Shown: piece by piece, positions 6,591-15,769 of the stretch
Layout of the letters: every line of letters starts with the position of its first letter
Position numbering within the stretch: the stretch's first letter is position 1
NCBI GenBank assembly: GCA_934796775.1
Contig: CAKVPH010000015.1
Location: forward strand, 1 to 44,506
Origin: an uncultured Clostridia bacterium
Lineage (GTDB): Bacteria > Bacillota > Clostridia > Christensenellales > Borkfalkiaceae
Direction: 5' to 3'
DNA: 44,506 bases
The notes under the pieces: model-generated
Seen by the model: the letters and a program-made list of their open reading frames with translations, nothing else
What the model was told of the DNA's origin: nothing
Databases searched by the model: none
Program-made: the position numbers and the translations under genes

Positions 6591-8822
6591 ATGGATACAA
6601 TAGTAAATAAATTAATTAACAACAATATAATATCTGTCGATGAAAGTTTTGCGTTAGCCCAAAGAGTATCGCAAATCATTTCGGAAAACCCTGATGATTC
6701 ATTAGAAATAATAATCTATGTGTTAGACAATTGGGACAATATTCCGGAACCAACAAAAGTAATTTGGGGGGAATTAATAGAATCGGTTGGATTTTATCCT
6801 TATATAGAAAAGTTAAATATTTCTGATAAAGATTTTGGATTTAAATTAAGAATGGAACATCATCATTCATCACTACTAAATCTGTATCTACATGAAGGAC
6901 AAAAAGAATTGTCTGATTTGATATTTAGCGGGGAAAATATAGTTGCTAGCGCGCCTACTAGTTTTGGCAAAAGTTTATTGATAGAAGAAATTGTTGCTAG
7001 TAAGATTTTTCATAATATTGTTATTATACAACCAACATTGGCACTCTTAGACGAAACCAGACAAAAGCTTAATAAATATAAAGACAGCTACAAAATTATA
7101 GTCCAGACAAATCAAACAGTATCCAACGATAAGGGCAATATATTTTTATTGACAGCCGAGAGAGTTTTGGAATATACCGATTTGCCAAATATTGATTTTT
7201 TGATATTAGATGAATTTTATAAGTTGAGTAGCACTCGTGGCGATAACAGAAGCAATATATTAAATAATGCATTTTTAAAAGTTATGAAGAGTAAGCATTG
7301 TCAATTTTATTTGCTAGGTCCAAATATTGATAGTGTTTCAGACGAGTTTCTCAAAAAGTATAATGCGAAGTTTTTTAAAACAAGATACACGTTGGTTAAC
7401 ACCAATGTATTTGATAAATATGCCGATGTGAAAAAGTCTAAAACAAAAGTTTCGGAAGAAGATTTATTTAACATATTGGATAATATATCAGAACAAACTT
7501 TAATTTTTTGTTCGTCACCGTCTACTGCAAGAAAATTGGCGTTTCAATATGCAAAACATAAGGATTGCAAAAATATGCCAATTAGAAAAATACCTCTAAC
7601 TGATTGGATAGATAATAATATCGCTTGGGGATGGTCTCTGACAAAATGTTTGGGTTATGGTATTGGTGTACATGATGGCTCTATGCCAAAGCATATTACA
7701 ACTTCAACTATAACTTACTTTAATCAACACCAATTAGATTTTTTATTTTGTACAAACACGATTATTGAAGGTGTAAATACTTCTGCCAAAAATGTTATAT
7801 ATTATGATAATAAAATTGGCAAAAGAGATGTTGATTATTTTGACTATGCTAATATAAAAGGTAGAGCTGGTCGTTTAATGGAACACTATGTTGGAATAAT
7901 AATCAATCTAAAAGAACCGCCAAAAAAAGAGTTGGTGTCAGTTGACATACCAATAATTGACCAAAATCCTATTGACAGTGATGTGCTCGTCAATTTAGAA
8001 GAAGACCAAGTAAAGCCAATTAATGATAATAAAGAGCGGTATGCTAACTTCAAGGCATTAGATTCCGAATTGCAATCGATTCTAAAACGAAATGCCGTTT
8101 CTATAGAAGGACAACTTGCAATACTAAATCAACTAGAAAAGGATATTTTTAATCCACAAAAATACAAATACATTGCTTGGAACCAGCCTGACAGATATTT
8201 ACATGACAATTTGAAATATATTATAGATTTATGTTGGGAAAATCTTTCAACAAAAGAAGAAAGGTCAAGTTTTGGAAGTCGAGATAATATACGTTGTAAA
8301 ATAGTTAGTATTTGCTATGGAGATACGCTTGGAAAAATAATTGAGAATGATATAAATTATCAACTTAAGGAATTGGCAAAATCGAAAGACTTTGCTTATA
8401 CAACAATTGCTGATATTTATAAAACATATACGGATGAGGCGCAAAGCGCTATTGATAAGGTGATTGAAAAAGTTTTTTCATTCCAAAAAAACTGGCAGCA
8501 ATATCGTGCGCCTAAATGGCTAAATGTTGTAGATTCCTTGCAAAAATATGCATGCAAAAAACACGGTAAAGTTTCCGGCGACTATTCTTATGTAGCCGAA
8601 ATGGTTGAAAACAGTATGATATCGCCTGCATTTAGAGTTTTACTAGAATATGGTGTCCCTGATAATGCTGTTCGTGTTATACAGAATGTTTTAAGACAAC
8701 AAGCTAAGGTTTCAGACGATATGCCCGAAGAAGAATTGTTTCACTTAATCAAAATCAATAAGAAGATTTTAGAAACTATGCTTGGTCGTTATGAGTTGGA
8801 TATTATTGAAAAACTGATATAA
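6591..8822 (+). CDS. hamB: Hachiman helicase HamB (superfamily 2)
   Basis: A 743-residue SF2 DNA helicase. From the chosen start, Walker A is SAPTSFGKS with K127, the DExH-like box is LILDEFYKL (D207-E208), a TNTIIEGVN motif V-like segment follows, and motif VI is GRAGR (424-428). A large C-terminal region without recognised motifs follows. An upstream in-frame ATG at 6561 would add ten residues, but AAGGAG at 6581-6586 just before ATG 6591 favours the shorter form. HamB partners HamA: the helicase is thought to sense and translocate on aberrant DNA and release HamA nuclease activity. Adjacency and all motifs support a complete type of Hachiman locus. Confidence 0.88.
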   Translation: MDTIVNKLINNNIISVDESFALAQRVSQIISENPDDSLEIIIYVLDNWDNIPEPTKVIWGELIESVGFYPYIEKLNISDKDFGFKLRMEHHHSSLLNLYLHEGQKELSDLIFSGENIVASAPTSFGKSLLIEEIVASKIFHNIVIIQPTLALLDETRQKLNKYKDSYKIIVQTNQTVSNDKGNIFLLTAERVLEYTDLPNIDFLILDEFYKLSSTRGDNRSNILNNAFLKVMKSKHCQFYLLGPNIDSVSDEFLKKYNAKFFKTRYTLVNTNVFDKYADVKKSKTKVSEEDLFNILDNISEQTLIFCSSPSTARKLAFQYAKHKDCKNMPIRKIPLTDWIDNNIAWGWSLTKCLGYGIGVHDGSMPKHITTSTITYFNQHQLDFLFCTNTIIEGVNTSAKNVIYYDNKIGKRDVDYFDYANIKGRAGRLMEHYVGIIINLKEPPKKELVSVDIPIIDQNPIDSDVLVNLEEDQVKPINDNKERYANFKALDSELQSILKRNAVSIEGQLAILNQLEKDIFNPQKYKYIAWNQPDRYLHDNLKYIIDLCWENLSTKEERSSFGSRDNIRCKIVSICYGDTLGKIIENDINYQLKELAKSKDFAYTTIADIYKTYTDEAQSAIDKVIEKVFSFQKNWQQYRAPKWLNVVDSLQKYACKKHGKVSGDYSYVAEMVENSMISPAFRVLLEYGVPDNAVRVIQNVLRQQAKVSDDMPEEELFHLIKINKKILETMLGRYELDIIEKLI

Positions 8823-8846
8823 TATGTAATTCTTTGGGGAGGAAAG

Positions 8847-8894
8847 ATGATTTCACATCATGAACTATTTAACATTAAAAGAAAATATTTTTAA
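8847..8894 (+). CDS. Possible 15-codon leader peptide overlapping the next gene
   Basis: ATG 8847 lies 4 bases after GGGGAGG (8836-8842) and encodes MISHHELFNIKRKYF before TAA at 8892-8894. It overlaps the start of the 8860 gene in another frame. Either a coupling peptide or the trace of an N-terminal frameshift. Confidence 0.3.
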   Translation: MISHHELFNIKRKYF

Positions 8895-9591
8895 CATTTC
8901 TCAAAATATGTTCACTCAAATTTGTGTTGATATGGATAAGTTTGAGAATAAACAGTACAATTACTATTTCGTTCTTGCGAATGAGATATATCGTGGAATT
9001 GCTTTGTGTTGTGTGGCTATAGATATTCAATCTTACTCACAAATTGGAACATTGTTGCGTCAATTACTTGAACAGGTGGCGACAGCGAAAATAATCGGAC
9101 TAAGCGAAAACAATTTGTCTGCATATGGAACATTTGCAAAAGCAAGGCATTATTATCTAGAGCATAATGAGGATGACTGCGAACTAAAAAAATTATACGA
9201 TGCAAGCCAATTAACCAAAAAGCAAAGAAAAAACATTATCGATTTTTATTCTTTAGGGTGGTTAGAACTTATTGGTGTAACGGAAATATCTTACGATAAA
9301 TTATTTGAGCTTGCCAATATTCATGATTTGGCAATTTGGCGTAAATACTGTAACAACTTTGTTCATACAAATCTAACTTATATGGAATTAACGCAAGAAG
9401 GCATGATAAAACTTAATACAGAATTTATATACCTTCTTGCTATCTTATTCGATGAAATTTGTTGTAGTTACCATAATGTAGCAGGCTTTGATTTTAAGTT
9501 TGGTAATATTGACATTTTCTCTGAGTTTAGAAAAACATATGCAAAAATTACGGAAATTCGCAAAGAGATTAAAGATGAACCGCTACAATAA
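8860..9591 (+). CDS. Helical protein of unknown function next to Hachiman (DUF5677/HEPN-like?)
   Basis: A 243-residue, apparently all-helical soluble protein. LLRQLLEQVATAKIIGL (about 65-81) and the later RKYCNNFVHTN (about 166-176) recall DUF5677 and HEPN-like proteins, but the Arg-to-His spacing is longer than the usual RNase motif, so no activity is claimed. It starts 37 bases after hamB and ends before a terminator, so it is probably the third gene of the operon. The start is odd: the good ribosome binding site GGGGAGG (8836-8842) is correctly spaced for ATG 8847, which opens a 15-codon reading frame in another frame overlapping this ATG. It may be translated by coupling, or the true N-terminus may have been frameshifted. 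Confidence 0.6.
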   Translation: MNYLTLKENIFNISQNMFTQICVDMDKFENKQYNYYFVLANEIYRGIALCCVAIDIQSYSQIGTLLRQLLEQVATAKIIGLSENNLSAYGTFAKARHYYLEHNEDDCELKKLYDASQLTKKQRKNIIDFYSLGWLELIGVTEISYDKLFELANIHDLAIWRKYCNNFVHTNLTYMELTQEGMIKLNTEFIYLLAILFDEICCSYHNVAGFDFKFGNIDIFSEFRKTYAKITEIRKEIKDEPLQ

Positions 9592-9645
9592 AGGATTTCC
9601 TGAAGACAAAAAGTTCAAATTGACTTTCAGGCTTTCCGCCAAACA

Positions 9646-9685
9646 AAACCTAAATCGAATACGAGAGTGTTTGGTTTAGGTTTTT
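9646..9685 (+). terminator. Terminator of the Hachiman operon
   Basis: AAACCTAAA (9646-9654) and TTTAGGTTT (9675-9683) form a 9-base stem around a 20-base loop, ending in a T run on the plus strand. Confidence 0.6.
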
Positions 9686-10033
9686 CTTTTGCAAAAAAGT
9701 AGCTTTTATTTTTTAGCTCTAAAATAGAGACTTTAACGCCCCGTGATTTTTAATATTTAGCAGCGTTGCAAAACACACTTCTTTACCTCTCTGCACTCGT
9801 TCTATCCCGTTTTATGGCTTTATACTATTTTAAAAAATCGGACTTAATGACTATCCCTTTTCTATCGTTTTAGTTTTAAAATATAATACATCAAAGCATT
9901 TAAGCTAAAAACAGGCTAAAATATATTTTATCTAAAAAACACTCAAAAAATCCCAAACATTAATTATAATAAATAAACAAAAAATCGTTATTTGTGTTTT
10001 ATTAAAAATTTTTATAAAAAGTAATAAAAACAC
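9686..10033. other. AT-rich intergenic stretch without recognisable genes
   Basis: No open reading frame, tRNA or clear repeat was seen between the Hachiman terminator and the promoter at 10034. It marks the junction between the defence island and the housekeeping segment. Confidence 0.6.
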
Positions 10034-10062
10034 TTGATTTATAAAGATTGTGATTGTATAAT
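10034..10062 (+). promoter_or_regulatory. Promoter of the membrane-protein gene
   Basis: TTGATT (10034-10039), a 17-base spacer and TATAAT (10057-10062) lie upstream of the only downstream plus-strand gene, leaving a leader of about 85 bases. Confidence 0.65.
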
Positions 10063-10154
10063 TATAAGTGTTTTATGAGTGGAATATACTATTTTAAGTA
10101 AACTAAAACCATAAAATAATAATACAGAATAATCAGATACAGAAGAGAAAGAAT

Positions 10155-10895
10155 ATGAGTAAAACGAATTGTGAAGATTCGGATACAAGTAAACAATCAC
10201 TAAAAAACAACAATACAGATATAAAAAATAACTTTAATTACTTAATATTATTGATAGTAACCGTTGTTGTATCTATAACATGCATAATGGTTTTGCCGAG
10301 TCTTTCGAAAGGCAAAGCTCAGGAAACAGCTATTGCCGAACACTTTATAAACGAGAAAGTATCGCTCCATGACGGAGAATACGAAATAACGGTTAATTAT
10401 GCAAAATTTGTAAGTGGTATTTCGTATTTAAAAAGTGCAAAAGATAAAAATCAAATTACCAAAACCGGTAATTATTTAGAGATAAAATTAGATATAGTAA
10501 AGCTAAAAAAGCAAATAGAAAAATCGCACACGTTAAAGCTAAAGAACTTTGCATTAAAAAGTAATGCAAAAATACAACTCCCGTTTTACGGCAGTTACAA
10601 ATTATACGGTAAAAATAACAAAGAGCTTACGATTGAACCGGATAAAAACGGCTGTATAACAAACGTAAATATGCTTGAACAAATAAACGCAATAAGCGAT
10701 TATTCCTGGATAAACAGAGAGATAAGGTTTAAAGAAAAAGTAAAAATAACGCTGAACTTTGTGATAGACAAAGAAACAGACGAAAAGAATGTATTTATAT
10801 TAACGGCAGATTTTTTAGACGGCAACTACAGAGTAAATAAAGGAACAGAAATAACGCTGATAAACAGAATAATTAAACCTGATTTATACTGCTGA
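10155..10895 (+). CDS. Single-pass membrane protein of unknown function
   Basis: A 246-residue protein with a polar, Asn-rich N-terminus (1-28), one membrane segment (about 29-48, YLILLIVTVVVSITCIMVLP) and a lysine-rich outer domain. The outer part contains GEYEITVNYAKFV and GNYLEIKLDIVKL, alternating beta strands reminiscent of immunoglobulin-like DUF4352 domains, but I do not recognise the family. The ribosome binding site (AGAAGAGAAAG) is weak. It is monocistronic between its own promoter and a strong terminator. Probable location: cytoplasmic membrane with the C-terminus outside. Role unknown. Confidence 0.6.
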   Translation: MSKTNCEDSDTSKQSLKNNNTDIKNNFNYLILLIVTVVVSITCIMVLPSLSKGKAQETAIAEHFINEKVSLHDGEYEITVNYAKFVSGISYLKSAKDKNQITKTGNYLEIKLDIVKLKKQIEKSHTLKLKNFALKSNAKIQLPFYGSYKLYGKNNKELTIEPDKNGCITNVNMLEQINAISDYSWINREIRFKEKVKITLNFVIDKETDEKNVFILTADFLDGNYRVNKGTEITLINRIIKPDLYC

Positions 10896-10914
10896 AACAA
10901 AAAAAATAGCAAAA

Positions 10915-10970
10915 GGCTCTGCAATAAATGATTTGATTAACACCAAAACAATTATTGCAGAGCCATTTTT
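10915..10970 (+). terminator. Strong intrinsic terminator after the membrane-protein gene
   Basis: GGCTCTGCAATAA (10915-10927) pairs perfectly over 13 bases with TTATTGCAGAGCC (10952-10964), followed by ATTTTTAT on the plus strand. Confidence 0.85.
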
Positions 10971-10998
10971 ATATAAAATTTAAAATGTAATTTATACA

Positions 10999-11036
10999 CA
11001 AAAAAAGCCCTTTGGAAAGCCAAAGGACTTTTTTAT
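10999..11036 (-). terminator. Terminator of the tuf transcript
   Basis: On the minus strand, AGTCCTTTGG (from 11029 to 11020) pairs with CCAAAGGGC (11015-11007) around a 4-base loop, followed by a run of T (the A run at 11000-11006). An opposite T run also makes it plausible as a bidirectional terminator. Confidence 0.85.
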
Positions 11037-11052
11037 ATGGTTTAAGTTTAAA

Positions 11053-12273
11053 TTACTTAATGATAGAAGCAACAACGCCCGAACCAACGGTTCTGCCGCC
11101 TTCACGAATAGCGAAACGGAGACCTTCTTCGATAGCTATCGGAGTGATAAGCTTAACGGAGATAGTTACGTGGTCGCCAGGCATTACCATTTCAACGCCG
11201 GCGGGAAGTTCGATTGAACCGGTAACGTCGGTGGTTCTGAAATAGAACTGAGGACGATAGTTGTTGAAGAACGGAGTGTGACGTCCACCTTCTTCTTTGG
11301 TAAGAACGTAAACCTGACCGGTAAATTCGGTATGAGGATGAATGGAACCGGGTTTAGCGATAACTTGTCCTCTTTCAACGTTCTTTCTGTCGATACCACG
11401 GAGAAGCGCACCTACGTTGTCGCCTGCCTGTGCTTCGTCAAGAAGTTTTCTGAACATTTCAAGACCGGTAATAACGGTGTTGGTCTTTTCGTCTTTAAGA
11501 CCTACGATTTCAGCGGGATCGCCAACTTTAGCTACGCCACGTTCAACTCTTCCGGTAGCAACGGTACCACGACCACTGATCGTGAATACGTCTTCAACAG
11601 GGAGAAGGAAGGGCTTATTAGCTTCTCTTTCAGGACTAGGAATGTAAGAATCGATAGCGTCCATGAGTTCGAGAATGCACTGGCATTCAGGAGCAGCAAG
11701 AATTTCTTCGTTGGAAGCGCCGGAAGAAGCTTTTTCCAAAGCCTTTAATGCAGAACCCTTGATAATGGGGGTCTTGTCGCCGGGGAATCCGTACTCGGTA
11801 AGAAGATCTCTGATTTCTTCTTCAACGAGCATGATGAGTTCGTCGTCGTCAACCTGATCGCATTTGTTCAGGAATACTACGATGTAAGGAACGCCAACCT
11901 GACGAGCGAGAAGAATGTGTTCTCTGGTCTGGGGCATCGGACCGTCGGTAGCAGCAACAACGAGGATCGCGCCGTCCATCTGAGCAGCGCCGGTGATCAT
12001 GTTCTTAACATAGTCAGCGTGGCCCGGGCAGTCAACGTGAGCATAGTGACGATTGTCGGTCTGATACTCAACGTGTGCGGTATTAATTGTAATACCTCTT
12101 GCCTTTTCTTCAGGTGCTTTGTCGATTTCGTCGTATCTCATCTTGGCGGCATTACCTTTGCATGCCATAACCATAGTGATAGCGGCGGTCAGGGTGGTTT
12201 TACCATGGTCAACGTGGCCGATAGTACCGATGTTTACATGGGGCTTACTTCTGTCGAATTTTGCCTTTGCCAT
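11053..12273 (-). CDS. tuf: Elongation factor Tu
   Basis: A 406-residue GTPase that delivers aminoacyl-tRNA to the ribosome. G1 GHVDHGKT (19-26), G3 DCPGH (81-85) and G4 NKCD (136-139) are intact, and domains 2 and 3 follow at the usual length. ATG start behind GGAGG. It is the last gene of the str cluster, 192 bases after fusA. That gap contains a GCGGT/ACCGC hairpin and no confident promoter, so transcription from the upstream cluster is possible. Confidence 0.98.
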   Translation of the reverse strand: MAKAKFDRSKPHVNIGTIGHVDHGKTTLTAAITMVMACKGNAAKMRYDEIDKAPEEKARGITINTAHVEYQTDNRHYAHVDCPGHADYVKNMITGAAQMDGAILVVAATDGPMPQTREHILLARQVGVPYIVVFLNKCDQVDDDELIMLVEEEIRDLLTEYGFPGDKTPIIKGSALKALEKASSGASNEEILAAPECQCILELMDAIDSYIPSPEREANKPFLLPVEDVFTISGRGTVATGRVERGVAKVGDPAEIVGLKDEKTNTVITGLEMFRKLLDEAQAGDNVGALLRGIDRKNVERGQVIAKPGSIHPHTEFTGQVYVLTKEEGGRHTPFFNNYRPQFYFRTTDVTGSIELPAGVEMVMPGDHVTISVKLITPIAIEEGLRFAIREGGRTVGSGVVASIIK

Positions 12274-12465
12274 AATTGTGTTTCCTCCAAAAGAATGTTT
12301 CTAATAATTTTTTATTTTTTATTTTTTTCAAGCATGCGGTTTACCGCACGACTTAAACTGTTTTTGTCCGCACGCATTTTGTTTTAAAGTTACGTTAATT
12401 TATTTGCTTTAAACAAAACACGTTCGGGTTCTCGCTTATATTGCAAATTTAAGCAATTAAACGAA

Positions 12466-14544
12466 TTATTCCTTAGTCGGGTGACTGCCGATAATTTTTT
12501 CGGCAACGCTCTTAGGAACCTGAGCATAGTGGTCGAACTGCATAGTGTAGTTGCCTCTGCCCTGCGTTCTCGAACGAAGGTCGGTAGCGTAACCAAACAT
12601 TTCGGACAACGGAATTTCCGCATCGATAACCTTTGATCCGTTACGATCGTCCGTACCCGTAATCGTTCCGCGGCGGGAAGTAACGTTACCCATTACGTCG
12701 CCGAAGTAATCATCGGGAAGAACGACTTCAACTTTCATTATAGGTTCCAAAATAACGGGGTTGGCTTTAGCCGCGCCGTCTTTGAACGCCATACTACCTG
12801 CAATTTTGAACGCAATTTCGGACGAGTCTACCTCGTGGTAGCTTCCGTCGTAAACGGTGGCTTTAAAGTCAACGACTTCATAACCGGCCAAAATACCGTT
12901 CTTTGCAGCTTCTTCAATACCTTTTCTGACCGGTTCGATATATTCCTTGGGAATGCTTCCGCCGACGGTTTCGTCTTCAAATACAAATCCGCTGCCCGGT
13001 TCCAAAGGTTCAAGACGAACTTTACAATGTCCGTACTGACCTTTACCGCCTGACTGACGTTTATACATACCTTCGCAATCGACAGCCTGACGGAACGTTT
13101 CTCTGTAAGCAACCTGAGGTTTACCTACGGTAGCTTCAACTTTGAATTCACGAAGCAGTCTGTCAACGATTATTTCAAGGTGTAATTCGCCCATACCGGC
13201 GATAATCGTTTGTCCGGTTTCTTTATCGGTATAAGTTTTAAACGTAGGATCTTCCTCGGCAAGCTTAATCAAAGCGAGAGTCATTTTTTCCTGACCGGCT
13301 TTGGTCTTAGGCTCGATTGCTACCCTGATAACGGGTTCGGGGAATTCCATTTGTTCAAGGATAATAGGTGCGTTTTCGGAGCAGAGCGTGTCGCCCGTAG
13401 TGGTTTCTTTCAAACCGACTATAGCGCAGATATCGCCCGAGTAAATCTCGTCGATTTCTTCGCGGTGGTTAGCGTGCATACGGAGAAGTCTTCCGACTCT
13501 TTCCTTTTTGCCCTTCGAGCTGTTATAAACGTAAGAACCCGAAGTGAGCTTACCCGAATATACTCTGAAGAACGCGAGTTTTCCGACGAACGGATCGGAT
13601 ACGATTTTGAACGCAAGTCCCGCAAAAGGTTCGTCGTCCGAAGTCTTTCTGATTTCGGGTTCGCCCTTTTTGTTTACGCCCTGAACGTGGTCTACGTCGA
13701 TAGGACTGGGAAGATAATCTACGATAGCGTCGAGCAAGTGCTGAACGCCTTTGTTACGATAGCTTGATCCGCAAAGAACGGGGGTAACTTTCATGGAGAG
13801 CGTAGCTTCTCTTAAACCGCGCTTGATTTCGTCAACGGTGAGTTCTTCGCCGTCGATGTATTTTTCCATGAGTTCGTCGTCCTGGTCCGCAGCGACTTCA
13901 ACTATCTGGCTGCGATACATTTCCGCATCTTCCTTGTAGTCTGCGGGAATTTCGACTATCTCTTCTTCTTTTCCGAGATCGTCTTTATACATTATCGCGT
14001 TCATAGCGATAAGGTCGATTATTCCCTTGAACGAATCTTCCTTTCCGATAGGAATGGTAATAGGAATAGCGTTAGTGTGTAATCTGTCTTTCATCATCTG
14101 GATAGCTCCGAAATAGTTAGCTCCGTTGATATCCATTTTATTAACGTACGCAATACGCGGAACGTGATATTTATCCGCCTGACGCCAAACGGTTTCGCTC
14201 TGCGGTTCAACGCCGCCCTTCGCACAGAAAGTAGCGACGGCTCCGTCGAGAACGCGAAGCGATCTTTCGACCTCTACGGTAAAGTCAACGTGTCCCGGCG
14301 TGTCGATAATATTTATACGATTGCCCTTCCACTGACAGGTCGTGCAGGCACTGGTAATTGTTATACCTCTTTCCTGCTCCTGAACCATAAAGTCCATAGT
14401 GGCGGTACCGTCGTGTGTTTCGCCGAGCTTATGCGTTTTACCCGTATAGAACAGAATCCTTTCGGTCGTCGTCGTTTTGCCCGCGTCTATATGAGCCATA
14501 ATTCCTATGTTGCGCGTATTTTTTAAATCAAATTCTCTCGGCAT
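12466..14544 (-). CDS. fusA: Elongation factor G
   Basis: A 692-residue translocase GTPase. G1 AHIDAGKT (17-24), G3 DTPGHVDF (81-88) and G4 NKMD (135-138) are present, and domains II-V continue to a normal C-terminus (YAQVPKSVAEKI). It catalyses mRNA-tRNA translocation on the ribosome and, with RRF, ribosome recycling. It lies 12 bases after rpsG in the conserved str order. Confidence 0.98.
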   Translation of the reverse strand: MPREFDLKNTRNIGIMAHIDAGKTTTTERILFYTGKTHKLGETHDGTATMDFMVQEQERGITITSACTTCQWKGNRINIIDTPGHVDFTVEVERSLRVLDGAVATFCAKGGVEPQSETVWRQADKYHVPRIAYVNKMDINGANYFGAIQMMKDRLHTNAIPITIPIGKEDSFKGIIDLIAMNAIMYKDDLGKEEEIVEIPADYKEDAEMYRSQIVEVAADQDDELMEKYIDGEELTVDEIKRGLREATLSMKVTPVLCGSSYRNKGVQHLLDAIVDYLPSPIDVDHVQGVNKKGEPEIRKTSDDEPFAGLAFKIVSDPFVGKLAFFRVYSGKLTSGSYVYNSSKGKKERVGRLLRMHANHREEIDEIYSGDICAIVGLKETTTGDTLCSENAPIILEQMEFPEPVIRVAIEPKTKAGQEKMTLALIKLAEEDPTFKTYTDKETGQTIIAGMGELHLEIIVDRLLREFKVEATVGKPQVAYRETFRQAVDCEGMYKRQSGGKGQYGHCKVRLEPLEPGSGFVFEDETVGGSIPKEYIEPVRKGIEEAAKNGILAGYEVVDFKATVYDGSYHEVDSSEIAFKIAGSMAFKDGAAKANPVILEPIMKVEVVLPDDYFGDVMGNVTSRRGTITGTDDRNGSKVIDAEIPLSEMFGYATDLRSRTQGRGNYTMQFDHYAQVPKSVAEKIIGSHPTKE

Positions 14545-14556
14545 TTTTCCCCTTAA

Positions 14557-15027
14557 TTACCAACGGAAATGTGCAAACGCTTTGTTTGCTTCCGCCATTC
14601 TGTGAACGTCTTCTTTCTTCTTTACAGCGCCGCCGGCGTTGTTGTAAGCGTCAATAAGCTCGTTAGCAAGTCTTGCAGACATATCTCTGTCGCTTCTGTT
14701 TCTTGCATAAGAAACGATCCAGCGGATAGCAAGAGTCTGTCGTCTTTCCGGTCTGATTTCGATAGGTACCTGATAGTTTGATCCGCCTACACGTCTTGCT
14801 TTAACTTCGAGCAAGGGTTTGACGTTTTCAAGTGCCTGGTTAAAAATGTCCATCGGTTCCTGACCGAGTTTTTCTTTCATAATATCGAACGCTTCGTAAA
14901 CGATACTCTGCGCCGTACCCTTTTTCCCGTCTACCATTACCTGGTTAATAAGTTTTGTAACCACGGTACTGCCGAACATAGGATCGGGTAACACGTTCCT
15001 TTTGGGAACGCCTCCTCTTCTTGGCAT
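14557..15027 (-). CDS. rpsG: 30S ribosomal protein S7
   Basis: A 156-residue primary 16S rRNA-binding protein that nucleates the 30S head. The N-terminal PRRGG and the RRVGGSNYQVP segment (about 77-87) are diagnostic. It starts with ATG behind AAAGGAGG. It is separated from rpsL by a 160-base hairpin-containing spacer, unlike the tight rpsG-fusA junction. Confidence 0.98.
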   Translation of the reverse strand: MPRRGGVPKRNVLPDPMFGSTVVTKLINQVMVDGKKGTAQSIVYEAFDIMKEKLGQEPMDIFNQALENVKPLLEVKARRVGGSNYQVPIEIRPERRQTLAIRWIVSYARNRSDRDMSARLANELIDAYNNAGGAVKKKEDVHRMAEANKAFAHFRW

Positions 15028-15187
15028 ATTTAAATCCTCCTTTAAATTTTCAGGGCTTAGCCCTCAAGTACAGCTATCGCAAAATTTATTTTTTGCGAAC
15101 CTTCTGCCGCGAGTTTTCGCAGCATACTGCCTACTGATATCGGGTTTTAAAAGAAATTTCCGAAATAAGTAGGTGAAATTAGTTTAA
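15028..15187 (-). promoter_or_regulatory. S12-S7 intercistronic leader with hairpins
   Basis: On the minus strand this spacer contains TTGCGAAAAATAAATTTTGCGA-like arms and an AGGGCT/AGCCCT hairpin just before the rpsG ribosome binding site. In Escherichia coli the equivalent region is the S7 autoregulatory site; here that role is only inferred from position and structure. Confidence 0.35.
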
Positions 15188-15559
15188 TTATTTAGGACGC
15201 TTTGCGCCGTATTTGCTGCGGGCTTGTCCGCGTTTTGCAACGCCTGCGGTATCGAGAGTGCCACGTATGATATGATATCTTACGCCAGGTAAATCTCTTA
15301 CCCTGCCGCCGCGAATGAGAACGGAGCTGTGTTCCTGAAGGTTATGACCTTCACCCGGAATATAAACCGTTCCTTCCTGCTTGTTAGTAAGACGCACTCT
15401 TGCGATCTTTCTTAATGCAGAGTTAGGTTTTTTAGGAGCGGTAGTCGTAACCGAAAGGCATACGCCGCGTCTTTGAGGACATTCGTCCAGAATAGGAGCT
15501 TTGCTCTTTTTTACCGCCGTGGTTCTTCCCTGCTTGATAAGCTGGTTAATTGTTGGCAT
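15188..15559 (-). CDS. rpsL: 30S ribosomal protein S12 with arginine at position 88
   Basis: A 123-residue decoding-centre protein. APKKPNSALRK (41-51) retains K43, but the second decoding loop reads GGRVRDLPGVRYH with R88 where most bacteria have lysine. Known from E. coli and Mycobacterium, the K88R change gives streptomycin resistance, so the organism may be intrinsically or mutationally resistant. The codon is AGA and the surrounding sequence is otherwise normal. It is the first gene of the str cluster and follows its own promoter. Confidence 0.97.
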   Translation of the reverse strand: MPTINQLIKQGRTTAVKKSKAPILDECPQRRGVCLSVTTTAPKKPNSALRKIARVRLTNKQEGTVYIPGEGHNLQEHSSVLIRGGRVRDLPGVRYHIIRGTLDTAGVAKRGQARSKYGAKRPK

Positions 15560-15769
15560 GTTTTACCTCCTTGTAGTATTTCGGAATATTTCTTTCGTGC
15601 CGCGCCGAAAAGCTTTTTACTATACGTCCGTAATAAAACGAATTTTTAGTATTCCGCCTCGGCACTGCCCGTTAAAGAAGCTTGTTTATTTTTGTTTTTC
15701 AACAAATTTATCGATTGTTTTTGTCCCGCCGAAATTGCGCTTTGGCAAACCGCAACCGCTAACTTAGTA

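Noticed and set aside
8860..9591. HEPN RNase active site in the third gene of the Hachiman operon
   Set aside because: The Arg and His in RKYCNNFVH are separated by seven residues, more than the R-x4-6-H pattern; no toxin activity is claimed.
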